A stretch of DNA of 64,000 nt from Spirosomataceae bacterium TFI 002 (lineage in GTDB: Bacteria; Bacteroidota; Bacteroidia; Cytophagales; Spirosomataceae). The notes under the pieces are model-generated. The model made no database searches, was not told the origin of the DNA, and worked only from the letters and a program-made list of their open reading frames with translations. Positions within the stretch are counted from its first letter, which is position 1. Every line of letters begins with the position of its first letter. This document shows, piece after piece, positions 53,946 to 62,085 of the stretch. The DNA is taken from NCBI GenBank assembly GCA_900230115.1, contig LT907983.1, positions 434,001-498,000 of the forward strand, in the 5' to 3' direction. Position numbers and translations under genes: made by a program.

Positions 53946-53995
53946 AGAGGATAATCCAAAGCTGTTATATTTGCCTAGGATTGTCCTCTTTTTTT
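53946..53995 (+). terminator. Terminator of fsa, with the ftsE promoter in its loop
   Basis: AGAGGATAATCC (53946-53957) pairs with GGATTGTCCTCT (53978-53989), 11 of 12 positions matching, followed by T6. The 20-base loop contains TATATTTG, the -7 element of the next gene. Confidence 0.8.
53966..53973 (+). promoter_or_regulatory. Candidate -7 element (TATATTTG) for ftsE
   Basis: Match to TAnnTTTG inside the fsa terminator loop. The predicted start of transcription is 53978, the first base of the terminator 3' arm, giving an 18-base leader. Confidence 0.5.
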
Positions 53996-54679
53996 ATGCC
54001 AAACACCCTACTTTCCCTTAAAAGCACTTCTGTTTATCAGAAAGATAGCCTCATTCTCAAAAACGTAAATTTTGAAATGGAGGAAGGTGAATTCGTATAC
54101 CTAATTGGTAAAACAGGTAGTGGAAAGTCTTCATTATTGAAAACTATATATGGTGATTTATGGCTACAAGTAGGTCAAGGTCATTTGGCAGGATACGAAC
54201 TCCATGCACTTCGAAAAAAGGATCTACCCTATTTAAGGAGAAATATTGGTGTAGTTTTTCAAGATTTCCAATTACTACCAGACAGAAATGTTCAAAAAAA
54301 CTTGAGCTTCTTTTTAAAAGCAATGGGTTGGAAAGTTCAATCGGAAATTGACGAAAGAATTAACGAAGTACTCCAAAAGGTTTCATTAACAGATGTTTCT
54401 GAAAAAATGCCACATCAATTATCGGGAGGAGAACAACAAAGAATTTCTATAGCCAGGGCATTACTCAATCATCCTAAACTTATAATAGCGGATGAACCTA
54501 CGGGCAATTTGGATCCAGAAATGTCTGTAGAAATACTGAAGCTTTTCAAAAAAATAAATGAAGAGAGTAATACTGCAGTTCTAATGGCAACGCACGATCT
54601 TGAATTAGTAGAACGTTACCCCTTGAGAACCATCTTTTGCGAAAGCGGTACTATTAAAGACCTGAGTCAAGACCAATAA
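53996..54679 (+). CDS. ftsE: Cell division ATP-binding protein FtsE
   Basis: 227 residues from the ATG at 53996; a TTG at 53981 lies inside the terminator arm and is rejected. ABC ATPase motifs are Walker A LIGKTGSGKSSLL, Q-loop VFQDFQLLPDRNV, signature QLSGGEQQRISIARAL, Walker B LIIADEPTGNLDP and H-loop ATHD. The Q-loop phrase FQDFQLLPDRNV is typical of FtsE. With FtsX it controls peptidoglycan hydrolases during division; ftsX lies 8 kb downstream on the same strand rather than adjacent. The 3' end overlaps the convergent outer membrane protein gene by 26 bases. Confidence 0.92.
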   Translation: MPNTLLSLKSTSVYQKDSLILKNVNFEMEEGEFVYLIGKTGSGKSSLLKTIYGDLWLQVGQGHLAGYELHALRKKDLPYLRRNIGVVFQDFQLLPDRNVQKNLSFFLKAMGWKVQSEIDERINEVLQKVSLTDVSEKMPHQLSGGEQQRISIARALLNHPKLIIADEPTGNLDPEMSVEILKLFKKINEESNTAVLMATHDLELVERYPLRTIFCESGTIKDLSQDQ

Positions 54680-55349
54680 TCCCAAGTCTGATTTGCCAGT
54701 TTTGTGAACTGGCCAGCCCTACTGCATAATTAGAAAACCCTCCACCATCAATCAAAGCTGAGTTTCGGAGCATTCTTTTAGATTTTTCTCCATAAAAGTA
54801 AAATAGAGATATTTCCATATAGGACTTTGATCTATTTCGTGGATTCAATTTAAAATCCATTCCTCCTCCAAGTCCATAGTTTCTAGACCAAGATGTAAAT
54901 CCATCAACCTTATAAGATTCTTCACTAGAAACTTGCTCAAATATTTTTGAACTTTGGAGTTTTGGACCAAACTGAAACTCAACAAAAGGCTTAAACCTCT
55001 CTGAATCCTTTATTGGAAGATACCTACTTACAAAATTGAACCAATAGGCTGTATGTCGACTAGAAAAACTACCGCCAACATCACTTGGAACAAAATCTGA
55101 ACCTAGGCCCTGAAACCCAATTTCACCTCCAACTAAAATAGGAAAGCTATAATCAGTTTTTTTTCTTGGATTAACCAAATAACCAGCTGATAAGCCAAAA
55201 TTGGCTTTAAAGTCATCCGTTTGTTGTAAATATGTTTTGTAAGAACCACTTGGAATCCCAGCATTTCCTATAAAATAAAATGCTTGACGTTCCTGTGATT
55301 TGGCTGTAAAGCCAATTAGCATCAATACTATTGAAATTCGAATTATCAT
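54654..55349 (-). CDS. Outer-membrane beta-barrel-like protein downstream of porX
   Basis: 231 residues with a short signal peptide (IVLMLIGFTAKSQ). The mature part is rich in alternating aromatic and polar residues typical of small barrels (GNAGIPSGSYKTYL, FGLSAGYLVNPRK, GGEIGFQGLGSDF, RFKPFVEFQFGPKL, NYGLGGGMDFKLNP), ending QIRLGIIGLDSGL. I do not recognise a named family. Its start overlaps the end of porX by four bases, so it is translated with it. Confidence 0.75.
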   Translation of the reverse strand: MIIRISIVLMLIGFTAKSQERQAFYFIGNAGIPSGSYKTYLQQTDDFKANFGLSAGYLVNPRKKTDYSFPILVGGEIGFQGLGSDFVPSDVGGSFSSRHTAYWFNFVSRYLPIKDSERFKPFVEFQFGPKLQSSKIFEQVSSEESYKVDGFTSWSRNYGLGGGMDFKLNPRNRSKSYMEISLFYFYGEKSKRMLRNSALIDGGGFSNYAVGLASSQNWQIRLGIIGLDSGL

Positions 55350-56911
55350 TTTGCCTTTAAGTATACGAATGGAATGATCATTTCTTCCATTGAAACACCT
55401 CCATGCTGGAAAGTATCTTTATAATGATTAACGTAATAATTGTAATTGTTTGGATAGGCGAAGAAGTAGTCTTCAGTTGTAAAGAAGTAACTGGTAGAAA
55501 CATTTGGACTTGGTAATCCATAATTATCTGGTCTTCTCACCTCAATAACATGATCAGGCTTGTCCACCAAATTCAAGTTTTTACCTTGCTTGTATCTCAG
55601 GTTAGTGTTTACATTTTTATCACCTGCAATTTTCTTAGCGTTTTGCACCCTCACCATTCCATGATCAGTTGTAATAATCACCCTACCCTTTTGGTGAGCA
55701 ATCTTTTGCAACAACTCCAACATAGATGAGTGCTCAATCCAAGACTTTGTAATTGACCTGTAAGCAGCTTCATCAGGAGCAAGTTCTTTAATCATGTTCA
55801 TGTCAGTTCTGGCGTGAGATAACATGTCAACAAAATTATAAACTATACAAATGAGATCATCATTTAGTAGATTATTGAAGTTATCGGTCAAGCTTTTACC
55901 TTGGTAATTCTTCAATATCTTATGATACGAAAACTTAATATCTTTGTTATTCTTTTTCAAGTTTCGTCTTAAAAACTCTTCTTCATTCTTGTTCAGTCCA
56001 TCTTCATTGTCACCTTCATCGGTCACCCATAAATCTGGATGTTTTTTAGACATCTCCAAAGGATTAAGTCCTGAGAAAATGGCATTACGGGCATATGAGG
56101 TAGATGTCGGTAAAATGGAGTAATAGTTCTCTTCTTTTTCAACCGTGAAATAGTCACCTAGAATCTTCTCAATAACCCTCCACTGATCGAGTCTAAAATT
56201 GTCAATAATAATAAAGAACAATGGCGAATCTTTCTCAAGTAAGGGGAAAACATTGTGCTTCATCAGGTTGTGCGACAATACCGGTCGATCTGATTTAGGA
56301 TCACTCATCCAATCTTCATAATTCTCCTCTATATATCTTACGAACTTTCCGTTTGCTTCACTCTTTTGCATGGAAAGCACTTCCTCCATAGATTTATCCG
56401 CACTTTCGTCGAGCTCCAATTCCCAATAGACTAGCTTTTTGTAAATCTCAGACCACTCATTAAAGTCAACATCGTCATTATACTGCATCGCCAAGTTTCT
56501 GAAGTCTTGCATGTAGCTCGAATTGGTCTTTTCTGACACAAGCCTCTTATTATCAAGTATTTTCTTAACTGAAAGTAATATCTGCTTAGGATTAATTGGC
56601 TTGATAAGGTAATCAGCGATTTTTGAACCAATCGCATCTTCCATGATATGCTCTTCTTCCGACTTGGTAATCATCACCACCGGTAAGTTTGGCTTCAATT
56701 GCTTAATCTCTGCTAGAGTTTCCAAGCCCGTCATTCCGGCCATCATTTCGTCTAAGAAAACAACATCAAAATTTCGCTCCATTACTAAGTCCAATGCATC
56801 CCTCCCACTCGGCACAGGAGTTACATCGTAACCTTTTTGTTCTAAAAAAACGATATAGGCTTTTAGTAAATCAATTTCATCGTCGGCCCAAAGAATGCTG
56901 TATCTTGTCAT
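55346..56911 (-). CDS. porX: T9SS response regulator PorX
   Basis: 521 residues. The N-terminal receiver domain (SILWADDEIDLLKAYI, phospho-acceptor D54 in VVFLDEMM, ITKSEEE, LIKPINP) is followed by a helical linker and a C-terminal PglZ/alkaline-phosphatase-like domain (FFIIIDNFRLDQWR, YNFVDMLSHARTDMN, IITTDHGMVRVQ). PorX is the response regulator that, with the PorY kinase, controls type IX secretion genes and has phosphodiesterase activity on oligonucleotides in characterised members. porY and sigP are not in the window. It sits in an operon after kdsB. Confidence 0.95.
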   Translation of the reverse strand: MTRYSILWADDEIDLLKAYIVFLEQKGYDVTPVPSGRDALDLVMERNFDVVFLDEMMAGMTGLETLAEIKQLKPNLPVVMITKSEEEHIMEDAIGSKIADYLIKPINPKQILLSVKKILDNKRLVSEKTNSSYMQDFRNLAMQYNDDVDFNEWSEIYKKLVYWELELDESADKSMEEVLSMQKSEANGKFVRYIEENYEDWMSDPKSDRPVLSHNLMKHNVFPLLEKDSPLFFIIIDNFRLDQWRVIEKILGDYFTVEKEENYYSILPTSTSYARNAIFSGLNPLEMSKKHPDLWVTDEGDNEDGLNKNEEEFLRRNLKKNNKDIKFSYHKILKNYQGKSLTDNFNNLLNDDLICIVYNFVDMLSHARTDMNMIKELAPDEAAYRSITKSWIEHSSMLELLQKIAHQKGRVIITTDHGMVRVQNAKKIAGDKNVNTNLRYKQGKNLNLVDKPDHVIEVRRPDNYGLPSPNVSTSYFFTTEDYFFAYPNNYNYYVNHYKDTFQHGGVSMEEMIIPFVYLKAK

Positions 56912-56949
56912 TAATTATTTTTTGTCTAATACACTAAAGTGTCAATTGC

Positions 56950-57696
56950 CTATTTATTGCTCATTCTATTGGCAATATCTAAATCTTGTGGAGTGTCAAT
57001 TCCAATATTTTCGTACTTTGTCTCAATTGCTTGAATTCTGAAACCATAACCAAGCCACCTCAATTGCTCCAATCGTTCTGTTTGTTCCAATACATTGGGA
57101 GGTAATTTCACGATTTGAGTCAAAATGTCAGACCTAAAAGCGTAAATCCCAATATGCTTATAGAATGTAGCTCGCTTCAACCAATCTTCTTTTGGCACAT
57201 CCCTTAAATATGGTATTGCTTGCCTGCTAAAATAGAGAGCCTGCATTCTCATAGTAAGAACGGCTTTTACAACATTTGGATTCTCTAAATCTTCTATATT
57301 TTCTATTTTTTTCACAGAAGTAGCAATCTCAGTCTTAAAATCTAACACTTCGCAAAGGTCATTAATAAGCTTTGGTCTTATGAAAGGCTCATCACCTTGA
57401 ATATTGAGTATATAATCATACTTTTCAAAGCCATTCAATGACGCCACAGCCTCTGCACACCTATCAGTACCACTCTCATGAGAAGTGCTTGTCATCTCCA
57501 CTAAACCTCCAAAACCCTCTACATGTTTGTAAATTCGTTCGTCGTCCGTGGCAACAACTACTTCTTGCAGTGCCGTAGCTTTCTTACATTGTTCATAAAC
57601 TCGCTGTATGACAGATACTCCATCAATGAGTTCCAAAGGTTTTCCTGGGAAACGAGTTGACCCGTACCTCGCAGGTATTATTCCAATAATTTTCAC
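56950..57696 (-). CDS. kdsB: 3-deoxy-manno-octulosonate cytidylyltransferase
   Basis: 248 residues. IIPARYGSTRFPGKPL is the nucleotide-binding signature. VVVATDDERI, SGTDRCAEAV, ILNIQGDEPFIRPKLI and KHIGIYAFRSDIL are also conserved. It activates Kdo as CMP-Kdo for lipopolysaccharide. First gene of the kdsB-porX-barrel protein operon (38 bases to porX), it is divergent from the LysM gene. Its presence confirms a Kdo-containing LPS. Confidence 0.96.
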   Translation of the reverse strand: MKIIGIIPARYGSTRFPGKPLELIDGVSVIQRVYEQCKKATALQEVVVATDDERIYKHVEGFGGLVEMTSTSHESGTDRCAEAVASLNGFEKYDYILNIQGDEPFIRPKLINDLCEVLDFKTEIATSVKKIENIEDLENPNVVKAVLTMRMQALYFSRQAIPYLRDVPKEDWLKRATFYKHIGIYAFRSDILTQIVKLPPNVLEQTERLEQLRWLGYGFRIQAIETKYENIGIDTPQDLDIANRMSNK

Positions 57697-57784
57697 ATTT
57701 AAAATCTTAAGCCATAAAGATACAAGAAAGCTAAAGTTTCTGCGTTTTTAATTCACAAAAGCTATGAATAACACATAATTCTAG

Positions 57785-57792
57785 TAATTTTG
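57785..57792 (+). promoter_or_regulatory. Candidate -7 element (TAATTTTG) for the LysM/RlpA-like gene
   Basis: Match to TAnnTTTG. It covers the G of a possible GTG start at 57792, which argues for the ATG at 57813 instead. Predicted leader ~16 bases. Confidence 0.5.
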
Positions 57793-57812
57793 TGAACAAT
57801 ATTTTAAATAAT

Positions 57813-58637
57813 ATGAAAACGATCAACATAACTCTCGTATTGATGTTGTTCGTCTTACGTGCTTTCAGCTTTAATACACTAGACTCTCTTGGAATTCAAA
57901 AAATCGAAGGGAAAAACTACATTGTACACAAAGTACGTGGTGACGAAACACTATACAGCTTATTGAAAAAGTACGAATGCTCCTCTGGAGATGTGCTTGC
58001 TTGTAATCCTGAACTAAAAAATAGTTCTAAGATTTACATCAATCAAATCATCAAATTCCCTACAACTTATGTTACTACTGAGCCAGTAGCAAAAAAAGCA
58101 GGAAGTAATGAGTACATTGTAAAACCGGGAGAGACATTGTATAGTTTAAGTAGAAACCTAGGCATCCCCCTCGAAGAACTGAGAGCGATCAACGGCTTGT
58201 CCGACAATAATATAAGGTCAGGTCAAAAGTTATTCTTGAACACTACTGCGAAAAGCCTTGCTACAAATGGCATGCTAACTAAACCTAGCCACCCACTACC
58301 TCCAGTGAATGAAAATGTTGGAGTTATTGTGGTTCCCAATGCCCCTATTGGCGAAAAGGTAATAGAAATTGGTATAGCACAAGTAATAAACACTGGTCGA
58401 AAGTCTAACAAACATCTAGCATTACACCGTACAGCACCCGTAGGCTCACTCATGACAATAACTAATGAGGCCACTGGAGATAGAGTTGTTGTGAAAGTTA
58501 TTGGTCCGTTGCCTGCTACTGGAGAAAATGAAAATATTGTGGTTCGTATTTCTCCTACTGCTTATAACAAACTAAAACCAAGAGATAGCTCTTTAAGAGC
58601 TGAGGTCGTTTATACCATTCCTCCAAAAGCTAGATGA
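57813..58637 (+). CDS. LysM and RlpA-like domain protein
   Basis: 274 residues from the ATG at 57813. Signal peptide (ITLVLMLFVLRAFS). There are two LysM peptidoglycan-binding repeats: HKVRGDETLYSLLKKYECS...CNPELKNSSKIYINQIIKFP and EYIVKPGETLYSLSRNLGIPLEELRAINGLSDNNIRSGQKLFL (each cited in part). The C-terminal ~90 residues look like a double-psi beta-barrel of the RlpA type (GIAQVINTGRKSNKHLALHRTAP, DRVVVKVIGPLPATGE, VVRISPTAYNKL). The catalytic Asp and His of RlpA lytic transglycosylases cannot be confirmed. It is coupled to the next small gene. Confidence 0.82.
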   Translation: MKTINITLVLMLFVLRAFSFNTLDSLGIQKIEGKNYIVHKVRGDETLYSLLKKYECSSGDVLACNPELKNSSKIYINQIIKFPTTYVTTEPVAKKAGSNEYIVKPGETLYSLSRNLGIPLEELRAINGLSDNNIRSGQKLFLNTTAKSLATNGMLTKPSHPLPPVNENVGVIVVPNAPIGEKVIEIGIAQVINTGRKSNKHLALHRTAPVGSLMTITNEATGDRVVVKVIGPLPATGENENIVVRISPTAYNKLKPRDSSLRAEVVYTIPPKAR

Positions 58638-58798
58638 AAAAGGTCAAAGCGTTTATTTGGAAAGTTTTATTCTTGATATTTTATCCATTTATCACGCTTT
58701 TTTCGGTCTGTTTTACGGCAATACTTTCTATTTTCTCTTGGATTTCCAGAGGATTATCAAACATACTGGACAAAATTGGCCCAAAAGATGATCGCTAA
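58634..58798 (+). CDS. 54-residue membrane protein, translationally coupled
   Basis: The start overlaps the stop of the LysM gene (ATGA), and the stop overlaps the start of the TIGR02757 gene by 11 bases. The protein has one or two hydrophobic segments (WKVLFLIFYPFITLFSVCF and TAILSIFSWISRGL) and a charged end (DKIGPKDDR). No family is known to me. The double overlap in an operon and the membrane-like composition argue that it is real, but it is short. Confidence 0.55.
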   Translation: MKKVKAFIWKVLFLIFYPFITLFSVCFTAILSIFSWISRGLSNILDKIGPKDDR

Positions 58799-59567
58799 TT
58801 TTGAAAAAGTAAAAGCGTTACTAGATCAAAAACTTACCATTTACAATGAACCTGGCTTCATTGATAAAGATCCTATTTTAATTCCACATTCGTTCAGTAG
58901 GAAACAGGACATAGAAATTAGTGGTTTTTTTGCAGCTACTTTGGCTTGGGGCCAAAGAAAAACCATTATTTCTAAGTGCAAGGACTTAATGCACAAAATG
59001 GACAATGCTCCATATGACTTTGTAATCGATCATAATGAAGATGACCTAAGAAAACTGGAGGGGTATGTTCACCGTACATTCAATGATACTGATTTGTTGT
59101 TTTTTATAGAGGTTTTAAAAGACCTATATACACAAAATAGCACAATGGAAGATTTCTTTGCCTCAGCCGTTTCCCCAACTGACCTAAATATTGAAAATGG
59201 GCTTAACGAGTTGCATCATTTTTTTTTCGAAAGGGAAATATTCCCTCACAGATCAAAAAAACACCTTGCTGCTCCATTTAAAAAATCAGCTTGCAAGCGA
59301 CTGAACATGTTTTTAAGATGGATGGTAAGAAAAGATGACCGTGGAGTTGATTTTGGTATCTGGGAAAAGATAAAACCTAGTCAACTCGTATGCCCAATTG
59401 ACTTGCATGTAGAAAGAGTTTCTAAAGAACTTGGACTCTTGAGTGAAAAGTCAAAAGGATGGAAAGCAGCAATAGAACTAACCAAAAATTTAAAAGCCTT
59501 CGACTCCAATGACCCAATCAAGTATGACATCGCTTTATTTGCCATGGGGATCGACAGAATCTATTAA
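58788..59567 (+). CDS. TIGR02757 (DUF2400) family protein
   Basis: 259 residues from the ATG at 58788; a TTG at 58776 is the only earlier start. Typical phrases of the family are DPILIPHSFSRKQDIEISGFFAATLAWGQRKTI, FVHRTF-like GYVHRTFNDTD, FPHRSKKHLAAPFKKSACKRLNMFLRWMVR and CPIDLHVERV. The family is conserved in Bacteroidota and others and is predicted to resemble helix-hairpin-helix DNA glycosylases; no activity is proven. It is in an operon with the two preceding genes. Confidence 0.9.
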   Translation: MIANFEKVKALLDQKLTIYNEPGFIDKDPILIPHSFSRKQDIEISGFFAATLAWGQRKTIISKCKDLMHKMDNAPYDFVIDHNEDDLRKLEGYVHRTFNDTDLLFFIEVLKDLYTQNSTMEDFFASAVSPTDLNIENGLNELHHFFFEREIFPHRSKKHLAAPFKKSACKRLNMFLRWMVRKDDRGVDFGIWEKIKPSQLVCPIDLHVERVSKELGLLSEKSKGWKAAIELTKNLKAFDSNDPIKYDIALFAMGIDRIY

Positions 59568-59603
59568 ATTCCAATTTTAAGCCAATTTAATAACGAATTA
59601 GGT

Positions 59604-59611
59604 TAATTTTG
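59604..59611 (+). promoter_or_regulatory. Candidate -7 element (TAATTTTG) for the aldose epimerase gene
   Basis: Match to TAnnTTTG, giving a leader of about 24 bases before the ATG at 59640. Confidence 0.45.
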
Positions 59612-59639
59612 CCTTTTGTTTCAAAAGTGAACCTTTACT

Positions 59640-60515
59640 ATGCCCGTTAAAAGTCTTAAAATAGACGACCAAAATTATTTGGAAGTAGAACAAAGCCAAG
59701 GTGCCAGCCTTAGTCTGCTTGTCTTAGGAGGAAATGATATTATTAAATTTCCATTAAAAGAGGATGATACCAAAAAAGGATATCCATCCGCTCTCCTTTT
59801 TCCTTTTCCAAATAGAATTAAAGATGGCAGGTATGATTTCGAAGGAAAGTCTTATCAATTAGACATCAATGAAGATGCATTTAACCATGCTATTCATGGT
59901 CTAGTAGCATTTGAAAATTTTGAGATGACTCATAGTGATTCTAAGAGCTTTACTTTTGCTTACGATTACAAAGGGCAAGAAGCTGGCTATCCATTTCCTT
60001 TTTTATTCGAAGTGAAATATACTTTGCGTAAATTAAAACTTAGTGTTGATGTTAATTTTGAAAACACAGGGAAAACTAACATGCCATATGGTTTTGCTTG
60101 GCACCCATATTTCGGTTTTGAGGGCGTAAGTATAGGTGAAGTGGAAGTTAAAGTTCCAGTAAGACATGATATCAAGTTGGATGATAGAATGATCCCTACT
60201 GGAGAAAAAGAAATGCAAAACGCAAAATTGATTTCACTTAAAAATAGTTACCTAGATAACTTATTTGAAATTGATGAAAAAGAAGGCCTAAAAGAAGTAG
60301 AATTAAGATTTCAAAATAAAAAAGTTATTATCAGTCAAAATGCTGCTGAGAATCAACTTCCTTACTTTATTGCTTACACTCCACCATCGCGAGATTGTAT
60401 TGCTGTAGAGCCCCAAAGTTGTGCTACTAATGCTTTCAACAATGGCTTAGGCCTGAAAGTGTTAAAGCCAGGGAAGTCAAAAAACTACAAGTTCTCCGTT
60501 AGAATTGAAATTTGA
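59640..60515 (+). CDS. Aldose 1-epimerase family protein
   Basis: 291 residues of a galactose-mutarotase-like beta-sandwich. FPFPNRIKDGRYDFEGKSYQL, NEDAFNHAIHGLV with the substrate-binding His, YGFAWHPYFGF with the second His, and VEPQSCATNAFNNG in place of the usual catalytic-Glu region near the C-terminus. It interconverts sugar anomers or sugar phosphates; the substrate is not defined. It appears separately promoted and precedes the nuclease gene by 27 bases. Confidence 0.9.
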   Translation: MPVKSLKIDDQNYLEVEQSQGASLSLLVLGGNDIIKFPLKEDDTKKGYPSALLFPFPNRIKDGRYDFEGKSYQLDINEDAFNHAIHGLVAFENFEMTHSDSKSFTFAYDYKGQEAGYPFPFLFEVKYTLRKLKLSVDVNFENTGKTNMPYGFAWHPYFGFEGVSIGEVEVKVPVRHDIKLDDRMIPTGEKEMQNAKLISLKNSYLDNLFEIDEKEGLKEVELRFQNKKVIISQNAAENQLPYFIAYTPPSRDCIAVEPQSCATNAFNNGLGLKVLKPGKSKNYKFSVRIEI

Positions 60516-60530
60516 TTAAATCCATTATTC

Positions 60531-60538
60531 TATATTTG
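60531..60538 (+). promoter_or_regulatory. Candidate -7 element (TATATTTG) for the bifunctional nuclease
   Basis: A TTTG at 60511-60514 precedes it by 16 bases. The predicted start of transcription (five bases after the final G, as at the SRP RNA) is 60543, exactly the G of the GTG start codon, so the mRNA may be leaderless. Confidence 0.5.
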
Positions 60539-60542
60539 TACT

Positions 60543-61139
60543 GTGGAAAAGATTAAACTTAAAATACTAGATCTCGCTCCTAGCCAAGTTCAAGCTGGCT
60601 CTTTCACATTGGTATTGGCCGAAAGTGAAGGAGAAACACGCATGCCCATTATTATTGGGATGTTTGAAGCTCAGGCAATAGCTATTGAATTAGATAAAAT
60701 AAAACCTAGCAGACCGCTAACACATGATTTATTTGCAAGCTTTTCACATGCATTTGATTTTAGTATTGAAGAAATCCTAATTTCAGACATTGTGGATGGT
60801 GTTTTTTATGCCAAAATCATAAGTAGCGATGGAATTAGACAAAAAAATATTGATGCCCGCCCATCGGATGCAATTGCCATAGCTTTGAGATTTAATGCTC
60901 CAATTTATGCAACCCAGAAAGTACTAGATGAAGCAGGTGTGACAAACGAAGATCTGGGTGAAAGTTCTGAAAAGTCAGAACCTAAGACAATTAAAGTTAA
61001 AGTCACTAAGTCAAAATCCTCAAGCAACTTATCCGATTATTCTATTGATGAATTGAGCAGCTTTTTAAAAGAAGCTCTTTCTAAAGAGGAATACGAACAA
61101 GCGGCAAAAATTAGAGATGAAATAGACAGAAGAAACTAA
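60543..61139 (+). CDS. Bifunctional nuclease family protein (DUF151) with UVR motif
   Basis: 198 residues. It starts at GTG (60543); the next Met is at residue 34, inside the conserved fold, so GTG is forced. The DUF151 domain is at residues 3-125 (ILDLAPSQVQAGSFTLVLAE, MPIIIGMFEAQAIAIELDKI, RPLTHDLFASF, NIDARPSDAIAIALRFNAPIY). A UvrB/UvrC-type motif ends the protein (LKEALSKEEYEQAAKIRDEI). Plant and bacterial relatives cleave RNA and DNA. It probably forms an operon with the acyltransferase gene. Confidence 0.92.
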   Translation: MEKIKLKILDLAPSQVQAGSFTLVLAESEGETRMPIIIGMFEAQAIAIELDKIKPSRPLTHDLFASFSHAFDFSIEEILISDIVDGVFYAKIISSDGIRQKNIDARPSDAIAIALRFNAPIYATQKVLDEAGVTNEDLGESSEKSEPKTIKVKVTKSKSSSNLSDYSIDELSSFLKEALSKEEYEQAAKIRDEIDRRN

Positions 61140-61165
61140 AAGGTTTTCTGTCCCAAAAGCCATAA

Positions 61166-62020
61166 ATGTTAAAAACCCTCAAAAACTTTCTACCTATACC
61201 TCATAAGTCGGGGAATCCAATAACACGTTTTCTATCTAGATTTGACATACTTGGTCTTTTTGAAGTAGATCCATTCGGTAATTGGCTTTTTCTCCGTCGG
61301 CTAGTCATATTTGTGGCTGGTTGGCCTACCTGGTGGAGGTTAGCCATGGCTAATAGGTTAAAAATGGAGGGTACACATCATCTTTTAAAGTTACCAAACA
61401 CAAACGTCCTTTTCATATCTAATCATCAGACCTATTTTGCTGATGTAATTACTTTCTATCACATTTTTTGTAATGCAAAATGGGGTATGAAAAGAAGGCT
61501 TATCCCATTTTACCTTTTTGCACCTAGAGCACGTACTTTCTACGTAGCTGCAAGAGAGACTATGAAGACGGGTTTTTTGCCTAAAATGTTTAGCCTGGCA
61601 GGAGCGATTTTGGTAGATCGATCTTGGAGAGCAAAAGGAGAAAATGTACAGAGAGCTGTAGATACAAGTGCAGGCGATCAAATTACCAAAGGACTTAAGT
61701 TTGGGTGGGTAGTGAGTTTTCCGCAAGGTACAACAAGTCCTTATGCTCCAGTAAGAAAAGGAACTGCCCACATCATTAAAGAAAACAACCCTATCGTTGT
61801 TCCAGTTGTGATTGATGGCTTCAGAAGAGCATTTAATAAAACAGGACTTAGCTACAAAAAACGTGACACTTTACTCAGAGTAAGGTTCAAAGACCCTATT
61901 TATTTCAATGAAAATCAAGACCTTGAAGAGATCGTTGCTATAGTAACAAAGATTATTGAGCAAGGTGAACCTGAGAACATTGCAGAGTGGAAGCGTGAAA
62001 ATGAAAACTCAGGTAGTTAA
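61166..62020 (+). CDS. PlsC-like 1-acylglycerol-3-phosphate acyltransferase with variant motifs
   Basis: 284 residues. One hydrophobic segment near residue 50 (LVIFVAGWPTWWRLAMA). The first acyltransferase block reads ISNHQTYFADVITFY, where His and Asp are five residues apart rather than the usual four. The third block reads FPQGTTSPYAPVRKGTAHI, with Gln in place of the usual Glu of FPEGT. Family members acylate lysophosphatidate or related lipids. The variant motifs may be normal for this Bacteroidota subgroup. It follows the nuclease gene by 26 bases. Confidence 0.85.
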   Translation: MLKTLKNFLPIPHKSGNPITRFLSRFDILGLFEVDPFGNWLFLRRLVIFVAGWPTWWRLAMANRLKMEGTHHLLKLPNTNVLFISNHQTYFADVITFYHIFCNAKWGMKRRLIPFYLFAPRARTFYVAARETMKTGFLPKMFSLAGAILVDRSWRAKGENVQRAVDTSAGDQITKGLKFGWVVSFPQGTTSPYAPVRKGTAHIIKENNPIVVPVVIDGFRRAFNKTGLSYKKRDTLLRVRFKDPIYFNENQDLEEIVAIVTKIIEQGEPENIAEWKRENENSGS

Positions 62021-62057
62021 AGTTATTTAAATCCAATTTTCTATCGGGTAAGAATCT

Positions 62058-62065
62058 TACCTTTG
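62058..62065 (+). promoter_or_regulatory. Candidate -7 element (TACCTTTG) for ftsX
   Basis: Match to TAnnTTTG; predicted leader ~16 bases before the ATG at 62086. Confidence 0.45.
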
Positions 62066-62085
62066 TATAGTCATATACCTCAGTA

